Assembly (NCBI GenBank): GCA_033032175.1
Contig: CM065319.1
Location: 17,457,018-17,521,017, forward strand
Direction of reading: 5' to 3'
Origin: Saturnia japonica
Lineage: Eukaryota; Arthropoda; Insecta; Lepidoptera; Saturniidae
Length of the DNA: 64,000 nt
The translations under genes were made by a program, and so were the position numbers. The notes under the pieces are model-generated. The model was given only the letters and a program-made list of their open reading frames with translations, searched no databases and was not told the DNA's origin. Below are positions 12,027-26,194 of this stretch, piece after piece (position 1 is the stretch's first letter; each line of letters starts with the position of its first letter).

Positions 12027-14192
12027 CTGGAACACGAACAAATTTATACATCACACTACACATCTGATGCCCTAGACACATGGAATAATGGCTGCAAACA
12101 AAATAAATCAATTATTAAGATAATTTGTTGAACAATGTTTATTGATAAACGAGCTCTTATTTTGTACTTAATTTTTCCGATTGTTGCCGTTATCCCAACT
12201 AAAAAAAGGTGTGGAGCGATGCCTGCTGCCTGCCAGGTTCGGTGCGAACTTGTTACAGAGTTGCGGGTCTATTCTCTTTTCAGTTATACAATTAAGCAAT
12301 ATTTATATAGGTGTTTCCTTCTTATAGTTAAACTTCTTGACCAAAAAAGAAAACACCCAAAGTTGGAGATGTAGGTTGAAATTTTGCTTTGAACATAAAG
12401 CTTTATTACAATTTGATTTCATAATGAAATATACAACATCTACTATGCTACGGGCTATTTTAATGCCGGACCAAAAATAATGCTAGAGTTGTGTAGGAAT
12501 ATCCTGCTGAGGCGATGTGGCCTTATTGTAAGTGTCTCTACACCTCACTGTACTTCACGTTCGTTGGCACAGCTTTTATAATCCAAGCGGCAGTTCTGTT
12601 TGAAGGCCCAAGTTTTAATTTAAGAAATCGAAGAGTGCAGAGCACGGCTGATAACCAGCGTGCCTGATTGACGCGGGTATACATTAGGTCTCGTACGATT
12701 ACAAAACTTTAGCAATTTATATTTATAGATATCTAACGAATGATTAATAGAGATCAGGTGACTACGTACTAGCCAAGTGCGGATATGTTTTCAATTATGT
12801 CACTTCATTATTAATATAAAATTAATATTTACTACGATCTCGTAGCCATATAAGGAAGCGGAATAATAATTTGCTAGTGCCAATGTTTAGATTCTAGGGG
12901 TGTCTACAATCATTTCCACCAGTTCGCAACACGATTAACCGTTTCGTTTTAGTACCATATTGTTTCCGTATTCTCTATGAAAAAAAAGCGAAATGTTTTA
13001 CAGTATTTGTAAGCTATCAACACTTATACTGGGTTCCTTCAATTCTGTTGCCATTTTAGGTAGTTTACTGATGTATAAAATATTAACTTACTCGGTTAGT
13101 AATATCTATAGTTACACTGGCAATTCAGCTTACAATCATCTCTCCGTGCCTCGTAAAGTAAATAAAATAAACAGTAATATAAAATGTTCAATTTATTCTG
13201 AAGATATACCTACATATAGGAATAACAGACAGAATGTGTATAATTGTTTGTTTTTGATTGTTTGATATTTTTTGCACCACTAAACCTTAAAACTGATTGC
13301 AATGAAATTTGACAAAGAAGTAGCGTGGGATCTGAAGGACATAGTACAAAAAACACGTAAACGAAGTCGCTAATTAGTATTATTTGGGGCAAGTATAAAC
13401 AGGGAGTATAAACGGAGGCGCATATAAGAGACACGGGTCCTGTCACTTGTAAGTAACAATTGAGCTTACTCGAAAATACAAATAGTTATAACCCCGAATT
13501 ATTATTATTTTTTATTGCAAATTTTATTTGCATGTTGATTCAAAATTATATTATACAATACTACATATAAAAACTCAATAAATATTTTCATTACAACTAT
13601 AAGATTACCACTAAAACCTAGTTAAACACCGACAAGCTTTTTTAAATTCCGATCAATAAAACCAGTAAAGATAAATTATTGAAAATTATCTGCTTACACG
13701 GAGATGGAAACGTCGTGGTTATAGATCAAGCGGTTATCTTTATTGGCAGTCGTTGGATATAAGCCGAAACGAGTGGCGATCGCTCTCACTTTCCACGCTT
13801 ACACGAGAACGGTGAAAAGGCACAAAACTCATGTCATGTGATGACGTCGCGTCGGCGCGTCCGCGTCGCACAATCAAGCCGTGACAAATCACTTTTCACG
13901 ATTCTAAATTACGTTTTGTCGTTATTATTTTGTTATTACATAATATTTATTGATTGTGACTCGAAGTTGGCAGCTGGTTTTGTTAGAAAGACCAGTGGTT
14001 AGGTATCTCGGATGCCTCATACACTTACTAATATGAATTTAATTATTAAATCTACCTAACGATGATGGAGAACATCTTGAAGAAACCTGAAGCCTTGACC
14101 AAGGTTTTAGTAGACCAGCGCACAGTGGTACAAGAACAGTGATATCGTCAGGCAAGCTAATAATTTGTTTTTTTTTTAAACAAAATGCTTAC
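12027..14192 (-). other. intron between exons 9 and 8
   Basis: About 2.2 kb. A scrap like the 'aatgaaatttgncanagaag' repeat of Lepidoptera lies at 13295-13350. A GC-rich block with a CRE-like 'gtgatgacgtcgcg' lies at 13790-13880. The rest is AT-rich without exon-like frames. Confidence 0.6.
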
Positions 14193-14291
14193 GAGTTTTT
14201 TAAGCACGCGTTCGTCCCAGCACTGGTCTAAGTCGATTTCCTCGGTAGTTCGACTGCTGGTGACCTTACCGCCGCTGCTTCGAACTGTCTC
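14193..14291 (-). CDS. smoothelin-like protein, coding exon 8 (first half of smoothelin repeat 3)
   Basis: The 99-bp exon has 33 codons, phase 0 at both ends, a taccag acceptor and a GTAAGC donor. It reads ETVRSSGGKVTSSRTTEEID and LDQCWDERVLKKL. The final 'DERVLKKL' lines up with 'DEDVLRRL' of exon 1 and 'LDLLEQM' of exon 4, so this is the first half of the third smoothelin-type helix, finished in exon 9. It stands alone after a 17.8-kb intron. Confidence 0.85.
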
Positions 14292-14506
14292 CTGGTAACA
14301 ATATTAAAATAAAGTTAGATTGTTTTTTCATTACATTTACAAAATCTTGTAATAAGTAAAAATCCTTATGTTGGCACATTGCTGCGGTGTTGCAGTGCGA
14401 AAAACTGATGGACACGCGCTAATGCTGATCTATGTTTACAATCAAACATAAGTTTTAGAACTTATAACTACATACGTATATTTGTATTCGTTATTTGCGT
14501 ATTATT

Positions 14507-14773
14507 ACGTGCACGGAAAACTGCGAGATTTGGCATGATTAAAGTTTATATGGAGAAGAAGTGCAGAAAGCTAAAATTGATCTATAATATCTGTTACTTA
14601 TATATTAAATAAATACTGCGAATCCTAAACCGACCATAAAACTAAGACCCCCCAAAATTTTGACATTGTCACTCAATGAAAAGTGACAGCAAGTGATTTA
14701 GATAATACTCATTGTTTAGATTCATGAATACTGCAAATGTCATACAGAAAATAGTCTATGATTAAAAAGTCGC
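14507..14773 (-). repeat. dispersed repeat A, copy 2
   Basis: Reverse-complement partner of 3610-3905, colinear over its whole length with small indels. It lies just upstream (in gene sense) of exon 8. The ends 'gtgcacggaa' and 'cgactttttnatcatag' are shared by both copies and probably mark the element borders. Confidence 0.7.
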
Positions 14774-17309
14774 TGGTCGAATTTCGATCATTGGGCGACC
14801 GCTAGCATAAACTATTTCATGAAGATATTTACAGTAGAATTTGATTATTGCAAAAAGCGGGCGAAATGTAAAAATATTACTTTGGCTTAGTTTAATTTAA
14901 ATTAGCCAGAAGAGAATACCTTGTAGCATTAAGCTCTCCAGTGCACAAAATGAAAACGTACAATGAAGTATTATAATATCATTCAATAAAGTTATACATA
15001 ATTTACATTTTACTTGTCTTTTTATTATGAAACCCATAATACAACAAATTGGGTCTCGTATTTATTTGAGTCTTAGAGCAGGCATCATAGGTGAAGTAAG
15101 AAAAAGTTTTTTTTAAGTTATAGCAGACTAATTATTAGTAGATCGAGAATTTGTGAATGTGAAATGAATGATAATTCGAAAAATCCACAGTTTAACCTCG
15201 AATGGCCGCGATGCCTTGAAGCCGTTTATTTTTATACAAATTGATCGGTCTACATACATTTGTCAGTGAAAGACTCAGTCAACAGTTTTAAATCTATTAT
15301 TGTTTAAGTCGGTGCTTAATTATATTTTTTTTTTATTAAAAAAACAATTTGTTTACTTTTCAATGGATTCAAGAACAGGTTTTTTTTGGCAAATAATTAT
15401 CCTATAGATTTTCTTGCTGAAACATATTTGCAGTATCTGAAGTCTGGTCTTTTAGAAAGCTCGAATCAATATGAAATGAATTATTCTTCGGTAAGCCCGT
15501 GAATTACAAATTTCAAAATTACATCATACTTAAAAAACACATTCGCCAATTTAAGTAACATTATTACGGTCTACTATCTAAATATTAATTATCTACGCTG
15601 ATAATGAATGAATCTCAAAAAACTAAAGCTAAGTCAGCGTAGCCCGCATTAGCGCCTCAGTTTTGATTCTACTTTCTCTAGAATATTAATAACCGTGAAA
15701 ATACAAGCGAACGTAATGTTTTTTTATCCGCACGGAAGGTCAAGCAGCTGGTATATCATGTTATTTCAGACTGACAGTGTAAAGGAAATTATAGAAATCA
15801 CGTCACTTCCTACTTGCGAGAACCATAGCAACAATTTTTGTTAATAAATATTGGAGATGCACCGGATGTAACTTTTGCCAAATTATGAATTCGAATGAAA
15901 ATTCAGTTTAATTTAGGCCGAGTAATGTTAGGACGTATTTACACTATTTGCTTAAAACTTAGTAAAAACCACAATTATATAGTCACGAGTAAACAAAATA
16001 TAGGGTTTAAGGTAAATCACTAGTAGCAAAGTTTTTTAATAATTAATACTACCAACTGTTAAACGCCATTAGTGGACAATCCTATTTCCAAGAAGACACG
16101 GTTGCAACGTATCGCATACCTTCTTGAATCAGGAACATCTCATCGCCATTCGACCGAACTAATCAACATCAAGTCATTTATTATACATTTACAACAGCAG
16201 CCAAGATAGCGGGGTTCCTTATAACTGAAAACTAACTGAATATTAATACATTGATTCACATAACAGTATATCCTTTACAATCAGCCTTGAATTTTACATT
16301 CGAGTTGTAAAAATTTATGACTTGTACCAATTTGTATGTTTATTTTAAGAAATTTATTTACGTAATGTGAAAATGGGCGAATGTTGGAGATTTTGTTTTC
16401 ATCATTTTAACGAAACAATTTAGGTGCTGCTGATAAACGATAATATGTATCAAAACTGATTATTTGACCAAACTACATCATTTCAAATTAGAGATACATC
16501 AAAAATCTAAGAGGATATCCATAGAAGCGACTTCTTTAATTGGTTTAACAATATAGCTAGTAGAAAAGATTTTATACTATTACTAATTGTTACATACTTA
16601 GTCGTCCATGAAATACAATTAAAAAAGTAAAAATAATATTACTCTTAGAGAAGGCGAATGTAAAAAAATAAAATAGACTGAAGCCACTATAATATAGTGA
16701 TGTCGGCTCTAGCGATATTTTTTCTTTAGTTGATACTCGATTTTATGCTTGCATATTATTTAATGGTTAAATGTAATTCAATTTAAGAAAAATAATAAAT
16801 CATGATGGATATTATGTATGGTGGTATCTTCATCTCGTTCGGTTGTTCTACCACTCCGTTTCTTTTGTTTATATGTTTTTTTTTGTAGGTATAAATACTG
16901 CATTTATTTTAACATACTACAACAAATGCGGTTCTCCGGTCAAATCTTATATGTATTGTAATAGAAAAATTATTGATGAGATTCTGTGATGATGAGTCAG
17001 AGTCGAGCCCTCGGCAGTTTTATTACATTCCTGCAGGAACCGGTCTAAATCGAGACGGAAACGTCCTTGTTTACGCAGAAAGGAATAATATGATATTAAT
17101 TGTCAAAAGGATATTTGGATTTCCATAACGTTGCACTAGTTTAAATGACTTTCACAAACTGAAATAGCCGGTAAAACGTATTGTAGCCAACGTAACAATG
17201 AAAAGCAGGCTTCTTATAAGAATAGTTGTGATCACTCAATACGCTTTATAGTGGATTGCGACAATGCTAATTAGTTTTTTTTTAAATATAATATCTCTGC
17301 ACATTGGCG

Positions 17310-17580
17310 GTAGATACTGTCCCTGATGGTAAGTACAGCTACAGAAAGATTTAAATCCATCGGCGGTCGCCGCTATCATGCTGACCTGCATAAATATCTT
17401 TTCACGTTATGCTTAAAGGGCCCGATGTCCTAAGGAGGGAACACATTGGTCGGGAGAAGGTTTCACAGTTTCACGGTACGACAAAGATAAGTCCGTAAAA
17501 TTCTGAAGCCCAGCGCGTGTGGTTCTGTTGTGGAAGGGAGGGAAGGATATTAGATTGAACAGTTCCCCAGAAAACTCACC
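17310..17580. repeat. degenerate lepidopteran-type dispersed repeat
   Basis: It contains 'cctgatggtaagtacagc', 'tcggcggtcgccgc' and 'aaggtttcacagttt…cggtacg', which resembles a very common lepidopteran interspersed repeat that starts 'cctgatggtaagcgatcac' (memory). It is heavily decayed. A second related scrap lies at 38735-38900. Confidence 0.4.
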
Positions 17581-18199
17581 TTGATGCGGACGATAAAACA
17601 TATATAATAGATGTTCCTGCGCAGTTGAAGCGGTTCAATGTATTTGATAAGTGTTCTATTTGAAATGTTCTAAGCTCTCTTTTAAGGGCGGAATCCGCCA
17701 TCAGAGTTCCAATACAATCATCTATGCTGACTTTGATTACAAAATAGACAACTCAAGCGAGTAAAGAATCTAAAATGTGAGACCCTGTAAAATGTACCTT
17801 TGAATTATTTTTTAAGACAGTGGACGATTTATTAACAGAGTTCATCGAAGAAATCAACAATAAATACATAAATTTTTTAGGTTTAAGTTGCGGCGAAATG
17901 ATTAATTCCTTTAAAAAATTACTAATATTTTGCGGTACGATTATCGTCTTGAATACACTTTTCACGTCATCCTTTTTAACAGGGTCCTACAAATAGGTTG
18001 TACGTGAACCGTACCTGTGACCTAGTGAACGCAATTTTCTAGGTATCCGGAACTGTATAGAAGCTAGAACGCACGAGCATTAGAGCAGATTTTTGGCAGG
18101 TCAAACGGCGCCGCGCGGCCACTATCTTAAAAATATCAACCAACTGGCATCTGATAGTTAGAATCACCTATGCATTCACCCGGTGCAATTATATAAATA

Positions 18200-18690
18200 G
18201 GATTCAATACAGATAGAGGCTGGTTAATGTAGAGGCAAAAATAAATAGTTGCCTATGAGAAGGTCTCTCATCCTTTATATTTAGTAAGAGAAATATAAAT
18301 ATTTTAGGTAATTGTGTTAGGTTCTACAATAAACTACCTAAGCATATTGTCGATTTACCGAATAATTATTTCAAGAATCATGTAAAGCAAATTATAAGGT
18401 GGACCATTACATGAGTGATAGTTATGTCTGGTAATGACTTCCCCTCTGTAAGTATATCCAATATAAATTATAATAACTGTAAAAATAAAAAAAAAACAAA
18501 AATAACTATTACTCGATTGAGTTTCTTGCCGGCTCTTCTCGGTGACTGAGATGTTTTCCGAACAGGTAATAATGTTTTGAAATTCATAAGTGCATTCTTA
18601 TTGATAGTTGAACGGGCAGTAGTAATCATAAAAGATCTTCGCCATTTGAAACGTGATTTGGTGTCCATTGAACGGTATCTCAACCGTCAG
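18200..18690 (+). mobile_element. non-LTR retrotransposon 3' end, copy 1 (decayed)
   Basis: A frame at about 18310-18400 reads VRFYNKLPKHIVDLPNNYFK, then NHVKQII. This is the C-terminal part of a LINE ORF2 protein as found in many Lepidoptera. It is followed at 18515 by 'gagtttcttgccggctcttc', the usual 3' UTR motif of that family. The 5' part is missing (5' truncation is normal for LINEs) and stops are present. It is on the plus strand, antisense to the host gene. Confidence 0.65.
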
Positions 18691-21600
18691 TACATAACCA
18701 ACGTTTTCGTATCTAACATTAACTAACGAAATTGTTAAGTTTTTAATTCGCTGCTCTCTATTCAGATTAAACTCTCATTACTGTGAATACTTTAAAGTAA
18801 AGATAAGTCTGTACAAACTATCAAAAAAAGTACAAAAAAAAAGTGATATCTATGTACCTGAAGAATTTATATAATGCGGAGTGCTTAAGAAGAAGAGCTT
18901 TCCCCATTACATCAATATGAAGGTTGTTATGCTGTCTTTCCGTTTTATCCTAAAGCTAGTAATTCACCATCAATGGTTTCCGACTTTCGCTTTTTTATGA
19001 ATAAATAAATCATCGATCATGCTTAAATTTATTACTTAGAGATACTGTTTTTATATAAACCCTGTAGAATAAAAACACTTCACCGGTATAGCCGAAGAAA
19101 AAAACGACCACTGGAAAGTAAGGGTTGCACGAACTGTGAGAGACATCATATTTAAATATGTAAATAATTAAATATATACGAGTATAAACAGCGCTATTAC
19201 TTTTCGGAAGTATACGTGTATTGCGATAAAAAAAATAAGGTAATAATCTCTTCGTTTTAAAAAAATAAAAAAACAACAAGAAAGTATTTCGGGTAATACA
19301 AAAACACGTTAAATAAAATGTATTTAAATATAAAAATTACAACAAGATAATAAACAGACAAACGATGTGAGTATTAAGGAGATACGGAGTCATAAATATT
19401 GTGTTTTATCGTCAACGAGAGTGAAAACATACGTCCGAGATATTTCCAAACGATATGGACATTTTTTGTTTGCTCTGGTTAAATTATCCTGCTGGAAGTC
19501 AAAAAGATCCGGTTCTTATAGATCATTATTTTTAAAACATTCTTTCATACCACCACACCTCACCACCACATCACACCTCCATGTGTGCGTGAATAGAAGC
19601 GGTTAAATTGACGCTTTTATGAACCACAAAAAGGCGATATACCGATGATACCTGATGGTAACCTTTTGGTTTCTCGGAGATATCTCTAACGATTTGGATG
19701 AAATTTTGTAGTTAGGTATTACTTTCAAAGATATGAGTTTTTGCAAGAATACTGAAACGTTATCAGAGTCAATCAACATCTCGTCAATTGCTACGGATTA
19801 CTTCAATACTCTCAAACATACATATATTGTCGTAATAAAAAAGAGGGACCAGGAACTATCCAGAAATATTTTAAGATTTAATATTAATTAATAATGATCA
19901 TTATTTTAATTTTATCTTTTTTTGTTGTTGTTATAATGGATTTCATTTAAATGTAGTTCATAGAGTATTGTATTCATATTAATTACATCAACTTACAATA
20001 CTATTTTGTCTGGTTCCTGTTCCTGTTGTTCTAATTTGATTTTGATTTGTATTGATTAATATATTTTTATGTTTCCATGTACGAGATTATGGGAAAAGCC
20101 GTGTACTCCTATTAGTAACATACGCATCTGATACACTTCTTATCTACAATTATACTAATAATACTGTTTAATGTTTTATCTGTAATGTTGTTGAACTAAC
20201 TATTAAATAAATATAAATATCATATGATTTAATGTCCTTATAATGTGTCTAGAGCATGTTTTCGAACTATTTCGAGAGTTAAAGAAATATATTGAAATAA
20301 AGGAATTATAAACAGCAATAACTTAACTACTTTAAACATATAAAATTTCTTTAACATAAATAACAAGTAAAGCATCTATTAGACCCGATCCAAGCTTAAT
20401 GGAATCAGATGCCGACACGCGAACGCGAACATATCCCACCGCACGCCGAGCCGAGCCGCAAGCAAATGTACCTACCGCATTGCTGCACACACGAATTTCC
20501 ACAAAGCGCATGTCACTACCGTGTTCTCTTTAATATAAGTTTGATCGTTTTGAAATTATGATGAAATATTTTCTCTATGTGCTGAATTTCAGTTACTTAG
20601 CTATACTGGTTTATGTATTAAAAAAACGATAACAATTTTTTTTTATTACTCATTTCTTCATACTTCAGTTGTGTTCTCATCTTTGAGTAGTAAAATATAC
20701 GCGATTGACTACTAACACTGAACCCATTTAAGATTTAGGCGAATTAATCCACTGAAGTCTCTTTTGTCATCACTTTGAAAGACGTATATTTGAATCCTAC
20801 TAAGAAACTGAACTTTAGGAAAGATAGAATATGCAACCATAAAAACACGGCTAGGGAGCTAGGCTACGTAGTGCTAGCAAGAAGCAACTAAACATCTTTG
20901 AACACATTTATACTTATCAGTAGGTTTGATAGTAAACAAACAACAACTAACAACACAAAAAAACCACGGCCAGCAAACCAAACACGAATTGTTTTATTTT
21001 ATATTTTGGGGACAAAAAAAGCTACGTTTACATTCGAACAAAAGTACTAATCAGTGCAGTAATATTCAAATAAGTGCATGGAGAAAGTTAAAAAATGGTT
21101 TTTTGTTTTCATAACAATTACGTGAACCTAATTTTGCGGCTTCCGTTTTTTATTTGTTATTGTTTTGTAAAATAGATTTAACACTGATTGCTCGTGGGGC
21201 TATTTAACTCGCTAGATAATAATATATAACTCGAAATCATAATTAGCTATCTGGTAAAATGGAGAGACATATTATGCAAATATATGTGAAATTTTAATGC
21301 TCCTAGAAAAATAAATGTAATAAACTATTGAATTATCTTGCTGACTTCTTGTTGTTTTTTTATTTCAGCTCGATAATCAACCATTTGGTGATATTGTTGA
21401 ATTTACTGCGGTATTATCGATGTTTTATAACATGCTTCATTTAATTGTAAGAAATGAAGAATGATTTGTTACTCCGAAAGAAAGAAAAAATTCCAATAAA
21501 TCTTGTTTACTGACCAATATTTTATTGTAAATCCCTTGTTATAGTATCGGAACATTAGATTTATTAACCGTTTATATTCTTTATTGCTTTGTGATACTAA

Positions 21601-23869
21601 ATTTAATGTATTAAATCAATTAAAACCAACTTATAATATTGTAGCTTTAAAATTGCAAATATTTTAAAGAGGAATGTTGCTGAAGGTGGTACGATATAAA
21701 TATATACCGGCATAGAAAACGTATTGATATGGACGTAAACAACTTTTTCTGTCCTTTCTTTGTTACGCAAACATGGGCGTCACAGGTCCCTTTTCTTGGT
21801 AAATTTATAGTCGCGCCAAATACCAAATGTGGTGATGGAGGAAGCTTGGACATAGCACTGGGGTCGACGATCCACCCTGAACGAGTGCGTGCTTGGCAAT
21901 CATTCAAAATTCTTGCAGGGCTATCCGATGTTTGTAGTTTTATCTTTCCTCTTCGTAATTATAATGTTGAAGACTACAAATTAACTATTTAGAGAATGGA
22001 CTTATTTGTGGGATCTAAGGTCATAGTGACGTTCGGTACATACAGCTAAATTTGTTATTGAATATATCATAGTTCACTTGAAACATACGAAAAGTGTCTG
22101 GTTGAATATAAATAAGATATTTACACAGCATGCAGCGTATTGACATAAGATATACTGCATATAAAAAGAACAAGAACCAGAAATGAAAGGATAACAAAGA
22201 AATGCCTTTTTGGTAAGTCAATATATTTTTATTGTTACACTTCTGTGTTGTATTTAACGTGACACAAAGAACATTACATTTTTATTGTACTATACTATGT
22301 CTACTAGGATACTGAGTTATTAATTGCGCCCTATTGTTTCTGTTTACCCAAGTTCGCTTTTGATATTTATCACAGAAAAAGTGAAATTCACCGTTCTTAG
22401 CATATATATTCTATAATAACAGAGAAATAGCTAACAGCATCATTCTGCCAACAGATTACCTTGATCTATTTTAAATATCGCCTCTACACTATTAACGTAA
22501 TTTTCTTCAGTGTAACGTGCGGCGAAACCGATCGTTGTGTAATATTTTATATTGTTTTATGCTATTTATTTAAATAAAAATGAAATGCTGTTCACCGGTA
22601 AGCGTATCACTTATGGATCGCTAGACCGATTTATTTATTATATTTTTAAAACGTTAGTAATAGTCCGAATAAAGATTTTAGGGAAAGAAAAATTGGAAAA
22701 TTTACCCAGAAAATTAGAAAAAATTTGGCAAAACTGAAATCGCTGTTTTTCTATTGAAATTTATTATGATTTCAAGACCATATTTCACGATTCCAACAAT
22801 GAATATGCGTAATTATTGATTTGTTTTGTTCGTTATCATTCTAGAAATGTGAAAAGATATCGGGATAGATGGCACTGAGGTCGAGTATTATTGGATAAGG
22901 CAGCAACGTTTGAAAGGGCCAGATATTATAGTGTTAATAAAAACGAAATTCTATCTTGAAAAATACAATTATATTATTTTCTAGGGGGTGTAGATGACAC
23001 AAAACAAATAAAAAACTTGTTTAAATTATAATATATGCCATGTATGACCATAATAATACTTGACTTCAGGTGACCATGTGGAACTTAGACGAAAGTGGAC
23101 AAGCACAGCTAAGAAAGAAGGTTGGACCTTCAATGGATTATCCGTATTTCACCAAAAGGTACTTACTTGACAAAAGATTTATGAGTTAAGTTATGCACTG
23201 GAAATATATCCTAACATCTTGCCGTTGTTGTTCCACTATTTTTCTGTTTTCAGTAAACATAGGATCATTGTATATCCTAATTATTGTCTAGGCTTCAGCG
23301 TCGAAACGAGTAAGTAATTGCTTTACGCTAAGGTAGATTGATTTGTGTATTAAATGAATAAATACTAAAACCATAGTTACGGTCGGTAGGTGATCCGTAT
23401 TACCATTTAAAGTCGAAGACAAAGCTGGAAAAATATATTTGATTTGTTAGTTATTATTGTTTTGTAACAATATTACAAATTCGAGAAATGTTTAAAAATT
23501 TTAACCGTTGTAATAAAGTTCCATATCGCAGGATGGAAGCGAAATTTTTGCATTTTTAACTTGTGTATATATGTTTTTGTATGTATTTATATATGTTTGT
23601 AGTATAATATTTTTGTAGTTCAATTGTATTAAATACTTTTCTTGTTTTATATTTTTGTGTTTGCTCATGTTTGTTTTATTTTTAAATTTAATTTTCTGTT
23701 GCACTACATACTGACAGTAATAGGTTTTTCCATATTAACGCTGGTTAACTGGTAGAAAATGCTATATATAATTAAGCTCGCTGGTGTACAAAATAAAAGT
23801 GCAATAAAGCATTCATTCATTCGTTCATAGTTTTTAAAATTATGACCGTCGTCGAATTGGCCTAGCTGT

Positions 23870-24010
23870 GTTGTGACCAGACTTGTATGTACAGTTCGAG
23901 CGGTCGATATTCGTTATTTAAATCGTTATTTAATCATATACAGTGAAAGGAACTTCGTTCCTACCGTGTACCCCACGACACCTGTCGACTTTTTTCATAT
24001 ACAAAGATAT
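23870..24010 (+). repeat. dispersed repeat B, copy 1
   Basis: It shares 'atgaccgtcgtcgnattg', 'cctagct' and 'gaccaga', and further on 'cgttcctaccgtgt', with 55465-55700 in the same orientation and order. No coding potential. Family not identified. Confidence 0.5.
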
Positions 24011-25198
24011 CTTTGCAGATTTTAAATTGAACAAAGTATTTTGTTCTGTTAGCTACGACTAAAGAAAGGCCATAAGGAAATGTCAAGAGCGTTACAAACT
24101 GACATTCCTATTATATTTCCTGGGCAAGTGTATTCAATGACTAGCAGAATCAGTGAGCTCCGTCAGTTTGACGTCATAGTGTAAATTGCGTATTTCCTAC
24201 AAAGCACTGCCAAAACAAAGTACATAATAAATATGGGTAACATTTTCTTGAAATTTTTATTAAGACTGTTAAAGACAGTGTTGATTTCCATTTAAACCAT
24301 ATCGACCTATTTGTAAAAGTATTGCAAGGAGTTTTTAATCACGATTTAGATTATTGTCTAATCTCGATCCTGTTAGAAAAAGTCATCGGAATGTTTAACC
24401 TTTTCTACCTACTCCAATATAATCACGGAAAATTGCTGTAGGTACATTGTTAGATTCTATATAATGGAAAGGAACCAATACAAATCAATAATACAATTCA
24501 ATTATACAATTTATCGATTCCTTATAATCCTTGAAATTAGAATCTGCAAAAAATACACTTATTGATAATAAAATAATGAACAGAAACTAAACCTTTTCTA
24601 TAATATTTGTTTTTTTTTTAAAGTAATGATCACTTCTCGCTTTTTCAACTGCTCATGCAAAAAACGACAAACAAAACTGCTTATTCGATCTAAAAAAATT
24701 AATACATTTTAATTCTCTAATTAAAATAATACATTTTGAAATTAAACTAAGCGTCATTTATGTTTTGGTATAAGAATAAGCTGTTATGTTTACAATCCCG
24801 TAACCTAACTATAGAATTTATATAAAGCTATCACTCAAATAGCTCTTTAAATTGCTGTTCATCATCAGAAATACTCTTCGAATCCAGCTCAAGTGGTGCT
24901 CGTCTGCACAATTGACCCAATTCGCTACGGACAGAGATTATATTCGGCGTTAGTATCGAAGTATAATTAGATTGGGGTGTGAATGACCTCTCGCAGTTCA
25001 GGTTACGTATTGTGCTTTGATTCACCTGCTGGGCTTAGGCATATAGGTATATAGAGAGAAGTCTTTTCCACATTATTCTCGTTCTGTAATAAGTTTATGA
25101 AAACTGGTATCCACTTTTTTGACCAATTTGGAAAGTTTAGATCACAGGATGAAATGGATTGGACATCGAATTCAGTAAGTAATCAAGTGCAAAGAAGA

Positions 25199-25457
25199 TA
25201 TAACATAACATACCATCACGCCTGTATTCTCCGAAGGGTTAGGCAGAGGTGTACTAATGTACACCCACAGTTCGCCGTGTTTGTTTTTAGGTCCCTTGTA
25301 ATAGGGGGCGAGCCTATTACCATTAATCGGGCACGAAATCAAACTCCGAGCTGCTACTGAGAATTTCATAGGAAAAACCCAATAACACTTTGCTCGACCT
25401 GGGATTCGAACCAGGGATCTCGCTCATAGCAATCGCGCTTACGACCACTAGGATAAA
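25199..25457 (-). mobile_element. tRNA-derived SINE, copy 1
   Basis: On the minus strand it reads 'cctagtggtcgtaagcgcga' (A-box region), then 'ctggttcgaatcccaggtcg' (B box), a body, and a tail 'caggcgtgatggtatgttat'. It is near-identical to copy 2 at 26345 in inverse orientation. A 7-bp direct repeat AAAGAAG flanks it (25191-25197 and 25455-25461), a plausible target-site duplication. It inserted into the 17.8-kb intron. Confidence 0.8.
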
Positions 25458-26194
25458 GAAGCATTTTACGGTGTTTTGGCTCTCTCATCGAATTTTCATG
25501 TGTATACTAATCTAGAGGCTCACTAGAGGCTAAGTAATATAATACTTCGGCCTTCATAAATACAGATAAACCGTACAGTTGTTCCGCTTGACAACCAATA
25601 GTGTTATTAAATCCACTAGTGCATCGTGTCTGGCACGAACCGCTCCATTGATCTTCGGTAAAGTTTCGAATCACCCTTCAATTGATATGTTCTATAAACG
25701 CTTCAAAAACTAGTATACAAAAAATTTGATTATTCTTCGATATGCAGTAATCGCTCGTGACAAAAAATATGCCCCAAACTCTTCTTAATATAAAAAGAAA
25801 GTCCTTCTCAGCTATCAATAAGACTGGGGCGTCGGATTAAAAACTTTGCTTCGCGTGCGATTTTAAACCCGAAAAAGATAAATATCGTGGGAAAGATATT
25901 TACAAAAATAGTGCGTATTTATTTGTGTTTAAGTGAGTCGGGTTGCAAAATTCAATAGTTTTTATTAAAACTCCCAAACAAAATGTGATGTCCGCCACAT
26001 GAATAAACTGACTGATTGTTCCGGATGCTGCACCTTGTGTATAGTACATTAATGTTATTGTTACCAGCAGCGGTGTGTGAAACGGCTTTAATACGTGTGA
26101 TAATTACTGTGGAATGTGTAGGTAATATTGACTGCTAAATACACTAGTAGATGCCATATGGCAAACGAAGAAATTGAAATTTATACTGAGGGCT

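Noticed and set aside
21647..21992. Overlapping 86-87-codon frames on both strands
   Set aside because: Mixed signal, no recognised domain, no splice fit to the host gene. Probably a decayed repeat; not supported as a gene.
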